From Hippophae tibetana (Eukaryota > Streptophyta > Magnoliopsida > Rosales > Elaeagnaceae): a stretch of DNA of 64,000 bases. The notes below the pieces were generated by a model that searched no databases, had not been told where the DNA came from, and worked only from the letters and a program-made list of their open reading frames with translations. Made by a program: the position numbers and the translations under genes. Shown here piece by piece: positions 47,641 through 57,343 of this stretch. The stretch covers positions 57,568,938 through 57,632,937 of the forward strand of contig CM072812.1 of assembly GCA_037013495.1 (NCBI GenBank), read 5' to 3'. The number at the start of each line of letters is the position of its first letter. The stretch's first letter is position 1.

Positions 47641-48400
47641 ACCAATAATCCTTAATTTATTTTCATTACCAAAAGTAACAGTTCCTTCATTATATTTTAC
47701 AATAGTTTTGAAAAGAGCACTATTCATTCGTCTAGAAAAACCACTATCAAAACACTAGGTAGTATTAGATTTAGCTTTAAATGCAATATAGACTACACAA
47801 GAATTTAAATAAGATTTTTTAATCCAAACTTTTTTAGTTTTTTGAATCATGTGCTTGTTTCTCAAAACATGATTGTTATTTCTTGAATAAGATGCATGCA
47901 GATTATCAACATAATTATAGGTTATCAAGAATCTACATCTAAGTCTAATATATCTCTTTCTACTAATTTTATAACATATATGAATAAACTTTGAAGCAAA
48001 TGTAAGAGATGTGTGTGTGAAGGGTAGAGATCAAAAAGTTTTACAAACACAGTTAATTTCGAAGAGGTTGGTATAGTGTGCCCATTTACATTTCCTAGCC
48101 ATTTCTTGTCTCCAAAAGGCTTTCCATAATCAAGAATCTTGTTCAATCTTTCAGCTCTAATTGTTAGTTTTTTACAGCTTTCATGGATTTTTTTAGCTCT
48201 TGCGCCAATTTTTTTATCATTTGTAAATTTGTTATTTTCTTCTTTCAAACCTACAATACTCAAATTTAAAGCATTATTTTGTTTTTTCTAAATATTATTT
48301 TCAGAAAGAATAGGAACTTTAATTTCCTCAACATCTAAGCTATCACCCTCAATAAGATAATTCATAACAAGGTCCTAGGCACACTAAGTGTATCTAGTGA
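47641..48400 (-). pseudogene. Copia gag coiled coil and protease remnant
   Basis: The open frame 48263-47925 includes a charged coiled coil (KKIHESCKKLTIRAERLNKILDY), as in the gag of the Copia element at 4303-4656. It is followed by a degraded zinc knuckle (about 47960-47920). Then comes the protease with a CFDSGFSRRMN block (about 47755-47720; active site D-S-G) and VTFGNENK at about 47680. The gag N-terminus is missing between about 48300 and the primer site. Confidence 0.7.
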
Positions 48401-48403
48401 CGC

Positions 48404-48416
48404 ACTCTAATACTAA
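48404..48416 (-). other. Worn initiator-Met primer site
   Basis: Minus strand TAGTATTAGAGTGC at the position of TGGTATCAGAGC in the related element at 14430. Several substitutions. Confidence 0.5.
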
Positions 48417-48417
48417 A

Positions 48418-49729
48418 TGAGAGTTTTTTTACAGACCTAATTAGTTAAAGGAGTGAATAGATAATTAGTGAAATTATGACAAATTGAAATTTTTGCAAAT
48501 GGCCAGGCATGAAATCACGTGTAAATAAAGTAACATAGAAATAAAAATCAACACATGATATTTTAGGTGAAAACAACCTAGGCCATACCAATGATTTAAG
48601 AAAAAAATCATCGAACCACCAGAACACCTAACTATCTACAATGAAAAATAAGGTCCAATTACAAGTCCAAGTCTTATACTACCCACCAAGATGAAATCCC
48701 CCAAGTAATCTACTTTCAAACTGATGCTTTCTTTCATAGTCTCTACAAGCAAGGTGTTTCGATCTAGACCAACGTTCCGAAAACTTTAGTTATATAAGCA
48801 ATCAAACTCATTTAACCAGTACCTGAAATGTTAGATAATAACACAAGTGCAACTGTATGTCCTAAAGTAGATTCAATGATGAATAACCCAAATTCAATGA
48901 TTAATAAATATATCAGATAAATTGAAATCAACTAGTAACCCTAGAATAATCAGTTTAAAGCATAATATCACAAATATTATAGGCTTGTTAATTCATCAAA
49001 CACAACAACAAAATATTTGATAAATTAACTCAATCAAGAAACCGACTTGATAGTTTTTGCCAAAAAAGAGAGAGAATAAGATGAATAGAATAATATTCTT
49101 GTATAGTTGATTAAAATTGTGTGCTCAGGTTTGTATATATAAAATATTTTAAAGTATTAGGTCAAAATAAAATTATTATATTGTCCATAAAATCAGTTAA
49201 AAGAGTTTTAAAGAAAATTGATAAGATGTTAAAAAAACTAATTCAATTCGATTTATAAATAGACTTTAGAATCAAAGTCTTGGCCGATCAATCGAGTACA
49301 TAGTTCGATCGATCCAGTCAATTTTTGATCAATCCAATAAAATAAATAATTAATTTTGAATTAATGTCGATCAATCCAACTAATGAATCGGTCTATCTAG
49401 TGTCTGATCGATCAATTGTTATTAATTACTCGATCAATTTAGTCAATTAAATAATTAATTTAGGTTTTTTAAACTGAGTAGATCAATTCTCAATAGATCT
49501 ACCTAGCTTTATCAATCTAGACATATCTTAATCGATTGAATAATTTAATCTCAGAATGTTCATACATGTCTAATATGAAATCTAACGTGTATAAGAGCGA
49601 AGATATATTTGAATTGTGATCGTTGGAGTTCAATGACTTAAAAATATTCTTAAGGGATATAACTATATACTAAAATTATGTTTGTAAGTTTTATTCACAA
49701 ATATTACTAATACTCATATAGACTTTACA
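48418..49729 (-). repeat. Copia 5' LTR, second element
   Basis: Begins after the primer site and ends at TTTACA (49729), mirroring the ends of the LTR at 14444-16007. No partner LTR is present. The right part (about 49265-49560, U3 in LTR sense) is full of GATC/ATCGATC motifs. Confidence 0.65.
49265..49560. repeat. Cluster of GATCGATCAATC-type motifs in LTR U3
   Basis: More than ten GATC-centred motifs (TCGATCGATC, GATCAATCC, CGATCAATT) within about 300 bp of AT-rich sequence. They are irregularly spaced, so not a clean tandem repeat. Confidence 0.65.
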
Positions 49730-49734
49730 AGAAT

Positions 49735-51240
49735 GAAGAACCTAATAATTCAAAAGAGAGTAACATTTTGGAAAAGAAAAGTGAAAAACTCAGTTGGGCT
49801 AAAAAAGTAAAAAAAGAAATGAGAAAAATACTTATGTGACCTATAATGGTTCAAAACTAAGAATTTACAACAACTAGCCTAAAGTAAGCAAAACAATTAT
49901 TAGATTTAGTGGAATAACTCATAGAGTTTTCACTAATATAATAGAAGCTAAAGACAATTATGCCAACTACATAATACCAAAAATAATAACTCTAAAAGAT
50001 ATAGTTTAAAATCACTTTGCAACATTACAACAACAATCACTGCCACTAAGCAAGTTGAAGACCTTAGGAAAGATAGTTCAACCACCAGTACTATTCAAGG
50101 AGATGCCTATCGTAGAGATATTAAAAATATTACAACCACCAAACATCCTCTAAGAATACATTGGTCATTAAAGATGAAAAAGTCCAATACAGAAATTTAA
50201 GTAAACCATAATAATTGAGTCTCTATAACTTAGCTAGAAAATCTACTCCAGAATATATCAAAGATATAAAAATTTTCAACACAAAAAAAAAATTCTCTAC
50301 AGGCAGTAAGTTTAATATTCGTAAAGAAGTTGGTCCAATTTTTGTTTATAGAGCTTAATTTCCATGTAGATTTAATTGAGAACCTATATCCCAGAATTAA
50401 TTTAAATGAATTAAATTATTTTCTTAAAAATTTCAAAAAGGCTATTAATAACTTTAGGAAAAAGATCAGAGCAAGTAACAAGACTATATATCTCAAAATT
50501 TTCAATTCACTTTTAGACTCAAAATGAAGAAGGTTGTGTATGCTATCATTTTAAAAAAATTAGAGATTTTTAATACTAATAGAGAATTTTCAAAACCAAG
50601 GGTGCTTTTAGAAAAATAATTTAATGTAGATGAACTATGTTTACTAAAAGGATAGATCTTAGGTCAAATTTATCATAAACTTAAAAAATTGACAATATTT
50701 TTTTGTAATCAAAGTCAATTATTCAACTAGTAAAATCATAATCACTTCCTATAACAATATGTCTCTCACCAAAGAAGATGGTGAGAAAATCAATAAGTTT
50801 GAGGCAAATTTTAACAATAATAACCTGAAATTATTATCTACGTCATCAAAAGGACGGTTGGTAGAAACGATAAAGAGCAATGAAGATGTAAAACCCACAT
50901 CTTCAATCGGTAACTCATACTAAGGAAATTGAAGGCTTAGATTCGAAGGTCAAAAACAAAAAGTTAGGTAAATTATTAAAGTATGGGTAAAATAGTAATT
51001 TTCTATTATTGTAAATATGAATTCTTTGTCCTATATAAGGAACCCTTATTTTCATTAGTTGGGCACGACTTCAAAAATAGCAATTTCTCTGCTTTAAAAA
51101 ACTATTAACCTAGCAATTATGTATTTAAAAACTATGAGCGACTAAGAATTTTTTCAAAGTTCTTAATTGGCTTTAAAATTATAATAGTTATTAATATTAT
51201 GAATAAAATGAAGTACATTTACTCTTTTTCAATTTTCTAG
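49735..51240 (+). other. Unidentified degraded coding-like block with promoter-like end
   Basis: Frames from about 50160 to 50530 (including an open piece at 50330-50527) have Asn/Lys-rich, protein-like sequence, but no family was recognised. About 0.5 kb downstream there is a TATA-like TATATAAG (51032-51039) preceded by a minus-strand TGACGTAG (50839-50846) and followed by AATAAA (about 51204). It could be an unknown retroelement or an old pararetrovirus-like insert; the evidence is weak. Confidence 0.3.
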
Positions 51241-51897
51241 TAACTCTAAGTTAACACCATATTATGTATAAATGCAAATGTTTCATCATTATAAGGAATA
51301 TATTAAGGTTTGAGCAAGTTGAGACATATAAGTATTATAAAAGAAGACAAAACAATGGAAAAAGAAAATTGTGGTAGATTCATTAAATTCAAGTATGATA
51401 ATTATAATTTTAAGTCAATTAAAGATATTGAATAATTAAATATTTATTTAAAATATTTATAAAATTAATAAATAAGAAAATGAAAACAAAAAAAAAATCA
51501 CAAGTTTATATGAAAACATAAAAAATTTAAAAATTTATCTTTAAATAATAATCTACAAGGATCAATAGTTAGCATCGTAAAATAACTAGTTTCAATTTGA
51601 TTTCAAAAACAAGAAAAAAAAATACATAGTTAATATGTTACCTAATGAGAGACACAAGTAAAGATATATTAAATGTCAAAAATATCAGTGATATTTTTAT
51701 TTTTATAAGTTGTTATTTTGCATTAAATTGTATTATTTTTCAAAACAAAAATATTTCTAATATACACCTAGAAAATACAGTATTTTTATGCTTTTTTATA
51801 GGTAAAATATTAATTAGTATCCATTCGATATAATATATTATTATTTAGGAGAATATAATCGACTTATTTTTAATTTTTAATTATTTACTGTATAATT

Positions 51898-51943
<46 letters not shown>

Positions 51944-53500
51944 AAATGTTGTACGATGTTACTGCCAAAATGATACAACTTCTAAGGCCCCAGCCCCAGG
52001 CAACAGCCCACAAGAATTTCGAGTGTATTACACTCTCCTTTAATGTGTGGGACATGGTTTCCATGCTTTAATTTTGTAAAAAATGATTGGAAACCGTGCC
52101 TTTTGACGGTGGTATTTATTGAGTCTTTTTTCATTAAGTTAATTAAAAAATATAATTATTTATTTTTAACTTGTTATATATTTATGTTTTTAAAATAATA
52201 ATTATAATAATCTTACATTTTATTATTATTATTATCGTAAAATAACATATTATTCTTTAATCCATAAATAATAAATAATTTTTACTTTATCAATGAAAAG
52301 TATTTCTAGTTGAATTATACTACTAAGTTCTTAAATTTTATCATAATTAAGACTTTGGTTACTTAATTTTTTTTCATAATATATTATGTCATCTATTTTT
52401 TTAAATTTAAAAATTTTAATTTAATTTTAAAAATAAATTAAATTATAATATCTTAATTAAAATTAATACGTTAAAAATACTTATTTTTATATCACTTAAT
52501 TTTATTATATTAAGTTTTTTTTAATATATTTATTCTAATATCTTTAAATATAGATTAAATTTTTTAAATTCAATGAAGTAATATTACTAAAAACTTAAGT
52601 GATTAAAATATTAAATCTAATAAATTTTTAAGAATTAATAATATAATATAGTCAATATTTTACCTCATAGATTCATGATAATTTTAAATGATTTATAGTT
52701 AATAATTAAATATATTATATAAGGATACATTAATAAATATATTATTAAATTATTATTAAAGTTATATACACATTAGAAGTGATAAAGATAATACTCAATT
52801 ATAATTAGTAGTAACAAATGTACCATTAAATTATTTTTTAATAATTATGTTATATTTTTTATAATAAATTTATATAATTAATAAAAAAATTAGTATTAAA
52901 TTTATATTACTAATAAAAAAAATATATATTATTTTATTTTATAATATAATAAGAAGTATTCAATAATTGTACAAGCATGAATGAATAATAACAATTAAAA
53001 ATTAAATCACTTTTTGTTTTTGTTTTTACATATGTAATTATTTTCTTTTTTTAATTTAAACGGAGATTTTACTATCCATAAGAAGAAATTTACACATTTA
53101 AATTAAGATTTTAAATTATAATCGACAAATGTATAATTGTTTTTTGGTAGATCGTAAAATCTTCTTTTAAATTATAAGAAAGAAAGTAAAAAAATGAAAA
53201 TTCTTATAAAAAATTATAAAAAAGAAAGTAAAAAAAAGAAAAATTGATATGGAAATCAAAGTTAATATTAATCAGGAGCAGAGAGTCAAAAGAAAAACGG
53301 AGACAGGTAGTTGGCCGTAGTATTAGGAAGTAGGCAGTAGGCACATTGTTCAAGCCAGCCACCCATTACAATTTTACATTTTTTTCAAACAAAAAAACTA
53401 AATAAACAATTTAGTCTGCAAGAAAATGAGAGCAGAAACATAAATCCCAAGAACAAATTTTGAAAATAAAGATAATAATTTTTTTCTTTTTGAAATGAAC
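51241..53500. other. Very AT-rich intergenic region with (AT)n
   Basis: No gene recognised. (AT)n at 51899-51941. Several short hairpins and poly-A/T runs. GC content is visibly lower than in the rest of the window. Confidence 0.6.
51899..51941. repeat. (AT)n microsatellite
   Basis: About 20 uninterrupted AT dinucleotides. Confidence 0.95.
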
Positions 53501-55494
53501 CTTTTGGTTCCTGGAATTCAGGTGTTGAAAAGAAACTAGCGAAGACAACTATTATTATTATTATTTTTTTCTTTAGCACGAACATAATTTATTCTGTGCA
53601 AGACCTTCTTGTTTCTCTTTCTGTCTCCAAGGTCAAGTTCTTCTTCACCATTCCGAGGTCAAGATCTTGTATTTGATTATGAGTCACGTTTTATTTATTT
53701 TTTTAATTACTTTCTTAAATATTTATTTATCTTCTCACTATGCTCTTGGCTTTCCAGTGCAGATTTAGCTGAATTTTATTAACTGAGATACACAATAAGA
53801 GTGATTTAGGAAGACTCTCTGGTTAGTTCCCACCTCCCTTATTGTTTTGTTTCGTCTTTTAAGAATTATTTTATAATTATTAATCGTAGTTTTACTTTGG
53901 GCCACATATTTTCTTTTATTATATAAATATTTGGCAAAGCAAATTAGTAATAGGAATCATAAAAGGTCAAGCTTTTAATGTTCATGACAAGAACGTATGT
54001 TGGTCCTTGGTTCTATGTTTTTTGCTATTGTGGTTGAAAATAATGAAGATTTGTCTTGTTTGTGAATTATCGTTCTCTCTTTTCCTTTTTAGGCGAAAAG
54101 TTTTTGACCAACAAACAAAGTAGATGATCAAATTTATCATGTACAAAGATAAAGTTGTTGTCTTTTTGGAAGTTAGTGTGCCTGCAAGTTATAGAAAGCA
54201 GTCGAACAAGCCGTAAATTCGTTTACATTTCGTTGATTAGTGTGGGTTTTAGTGAGAGAGTTTCCATTTTTGTTTTAAAACTTAGAGCAACTTGGAACTT
54301 TTTTGTTGTGATGATGAGAAGATGTGTAAAAATGAAAGCTTGTTATGGCTGGAGGGAAGTTCATAGCGGCAGCTTATAGAGTTGAAGGTAGATCTTAGGC
54401 TTTCAATTGAATGGGGTAACCGTAAAAGCCTAGTTTCGGCTTGAGGAGGACAAATCAAAGATTCAAATAGGTAATTTTGGAAGAGTTTCTTGCCTTTAAC
54501 AAATAAGGAAAAGAAAAAAGGTTTGTTGGATACAATATTTTGGAAGGTTTATTTCTCTAGCGTTGTTCTGTTTTGGAAGAGATGACAGTTTGCTTTGCTA
54601 GAAAATTTGTCATCTCTTACAGTTATTTTCTTCCTTAGTCAACTTGAACATGTTATTACTATATGCTTCATATGCTTGTCAATCTAATCTCTAGTTTCAC
54701 CTTCCAAAGCCTCAGTTGTGGAAATGGGCACATCCAACTTGCTTGGTATCTGTGTTATTCTCACTCTTATTTTTATGAAATACTGTGTCAAACGGATACA
54801 ACATGTCTATGAGTGTGAGTGAGCACTTTCAAATTAAATTGTTGAAAATTTACATAAACTTGAGGAAAATAGGCATCTCCATCTCAAAAAATATAAGTAT
54901 TTAGGATAACTAGTGCGGAGTTTGTCATTGCCTGGAAAATGGTAGTGATAGTAGTATATTTATTTAACTTTACCTTGGATACACGGATCCACTAATTTAC
55001 AATTTTCTTTTTGGGACATGAAACAAATAATTGTTTGGTTTGTTGATGATGAACTTCTATACTTGATTTTTTGCAGTTCAAACTCATTATTTACATATGG
55101 AAATTCCTTCTTATATATGTATACCTAAATGTCCTAACTAAATAATAATAAGATTCCGTTATAATTATGAAGTTCATGTGTTCAATTCTAAATGCGAAGA
55201 CACGCTTAAAGTCTAATGTAATAGATCCTTTGTTATGCTATGCTTTTTGAGGGAGGTGACTGAAGCAGATTGGTGATCGAGTTTTGTAATTGTTCCTTAG
55301 TGTTCTCATCTTACTATCTCATTTCATATAATTCACTTTTGGTTTATTATTATGTGATAGGCTTAACTACTTTATTAGTTCCCAAACATTAAGCAACTTT
55401 ACACTAAGTACCTAAACTTTTAAATTATATAACATGTTTCTCAAACTTTTTAAACTTCACATATAGATATTTTGTTTGCAATAAGTGTTAGTCA
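53501..55494 (+). other. Upstream region of the WRKY gene, possible distal non-coding exon
   Basis: No coding sequence supported. A pyrimidine-rich, less AT-rich part around 53580-53820, ending in a possible donor (CTCTG|GTTAGT at about 53820), could be a distal 5'-UTR exon spliced to the acceptor at 57213. Transcript data would be needed. Short open frames here (e.g. 54155-54379) have no recognisable features. Confidence 0.25.
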
Positions 55495-55496
55495 GT

Positions 55497-56297
55497 TATG
55501 CACAACCCTAAAGAAACACATCTCAAGGCCGTTCATAGAATCTTGCACTACTTTAAAGCAACCTTGGAAGAGGTATTCTGTTTAAGAAAGGAGAAAGCAT
55601 GACATTGGTGGCCTATACTGATGCTTATTATGCAGGATCATTAGTTGATAGGAGGTCAATCTCGAGTTATTGTACTCTCTTAGGTGGGAATCTTGTAACC
55701 TGGAGGAATAAGAAGCAAAACGTGGTTGCAAGATGAAGTGTAGAGTCTGAGTTTAGATCAATGGCGATGGGAATGTGTGAACTACTATGATTGAAGATAA
55801 TTCTTGATGATTTGAAGATTAAATGGGATGGACCAATGAGATTATATTGTGACAACAAAGCATTGCTCATAATCTTGTGCAACACAATTGAACAAAATAT
55901 ATTGAAGTAGATAGACATTTTATCAAGGAGAAACTTGACAGTGGCCTAATATGTACTCCATTTGTTTCAACACAGAATGAATTAGCGGATGTACTCACAA
56001 AAGGAATGTCAAGTACTGTGTTTTCAAAAATCATTAGCAAGCTTGGAATGGAGAATATCCATTCACTAACTTGAGAAGGAGTGTCAATTTGTGTGACTTT
56101 TATTAGGAATTTAACCAGTTTTCTAGGGATTGTGATTAGTTGTATATGTCAATTAAATAGGTGTATATGTCAATTGATTAGTTTCCTTCTTTGTAGAGGT
56201 CATATTACTATTTTAGAGTAATGAAAACATGTATATAATGTTATAGTCTGCAACCTATTTAATAAGACTGAACAATTATTTCTCCCAATTACATTTC
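55497..56297 (+). mobile_element. 5'-truncated Copia element upstream of the WRKY gene
   Basis: Plus-strand frames give the end of RT (HNPKETHLKAVHRIL-YFK, about 55500) and RNase H: YTDAYYAGSLVDRRSIS-YC, GGNLVTWRNKKQNVVAR, LYCDNKALL, then ADVLTKG at about 55990. It ends at a stop followed by a purine tract (GAGAAGGAG) and an LTR-like start TGTCAATTTGTG at about 56083. Frameshifts are present. All 5' parts are missing. Confidence 0.8.
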
Positions 56298-57213
56298 ATG
56301 TTAATTACCAATTCTCAACCAAGATGATGAAGAGTTATTAATTTTCAACGAAGTTGATGAGGCAACAGAATTGACTGACTAGAAGAAATTGACTTTATTT
56401 TTGGATGTGAAAAAGATTTTTTACAACAAATTTTGATAATTCGTTTTGGTTCAATTTGCTCATCATTTACTAATAGTCATAATAATTTCGTTGGAGATGC
56501 ATACAAAATTTCTAAATCCAATAAAATATTATACAAGTGTGTTGAAGAAAGAGTTTGCAACAAGAGTTTGAAGTATAAATTAAATGCATGCAATCATCGT
56601 AAATTCGTCAAGCTCAAGTCAAGTTTGAGGATGCGTTTTTTCTCACCTGATGAGTTTGATGTAGGACAAAATTATAGAATTATTAGAATTTTAAAATAAT
56701 TAAGATTCTATATTTTAGAGTTTTATTCTTATAATTTTTTTTATTAGATTAGGATTTATTATTAGATTAGGATAAGATTTATTAAAATTTGAGTCCTTTT
56801 AGAATTATGATAGTATTTTATGTTACGGTTTATTTACATTATAATTGTACACTTTTATTGATTTGATTATGAATATTCAATATTGAGAATTTTGAATTAG
56901 GATGGTATTTTATTTTAAGGCTTATTTACATTACAATTGTACACTTTTATTGATTTGATTATGAATATTCAATATTGAGAACTTTTGTTCTTAAATCATC
57001 CCCTTCATGCCTTCTCCATGCCTTCTGATTTGCGTCACTAAGATATGTAGATATATAGATACCACTGTATTTAGTTAGTTTATTAGTATATTGTATCAAT
57101 ACATGTATACAAAACTGCATCCGAGAAAATCATTGTTTTCTAAGGCATGTAATGTACCTTTTGTTCTTCGTTGTTATTTGCATGTTCTCGTTATTAATCA
57201 TATTATTATGCAG
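56298..57213. other. Proximal WRKY upstream region with retroelement scrap and tandem duplication
   Basis: The open piece 56433-56699 (88 codons, Lys/Asn-rich) ends in a KLKSSLRMRFFSPDEFDVG block that resembles a Gypsy leader or pol tail; not firmly identified. A 92-bp tandem duplication follows at about 56800-56982. Confidence 0.4.
56800..56982. repeat. 92-bp tandem duplication upstream of the WRKY gene
   Basis: Two copies, about 56800-56890 and 56891-56982, sharing TTTATTTACATTA-AATTGTAC and the long ACACTTTTATTGATTTGATT block (56849 and 56941). They differ at several positions near their 5' ends. Confidence 0.9.
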
Positions 57214-57343
57214 GTCATTGACTCACAAACTATTCTCTCTGGAAGATATTATATGATGATCAAACAAATTTGTTTTTCTCCGTTTCCTGCGGTTAAACCA
57301 TGCACTGGATATATGTAATTGGAATTATTATTATTCATCAGAA
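57214..57343 (+). promoter_or_regulatory. Probable 5'-UTR exon of the WRKY gene with uORF and W-box
   Basis: A good acceptor (TATTATTATGCAG, ending 57213) precedes a less AT-rich segment that runs to the start codon. It contains a 21-codon upstream ORF (57253-57318) that stops 25 bases before the main ATG. A W-box core TTGACT at 57218-57223 could allow WRKY autoregulation. The 5' UTR is inferred from sequence only. Confidence 0.45.

Larger units (their letters stand above)
43863..49729 (-). mobile_element. Copia element remnant with solo LTR insertion
   Basis: Minus-strand order from right: 5' LTR (48418-49729), worn initiator-Met primer site, gag coiled coil, protease, integrase, linker, RT, then truncation against LTR A at 43862. 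RNase H and the 3' LTR are missing. LTR edge and leader resemble the Copia element at 655-16007 (shared AAGTGT-TCTAGTG leader), so it is a relative. A family A solo LTR (44861-46718) splits the pol gene. Confidence 0.8.
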
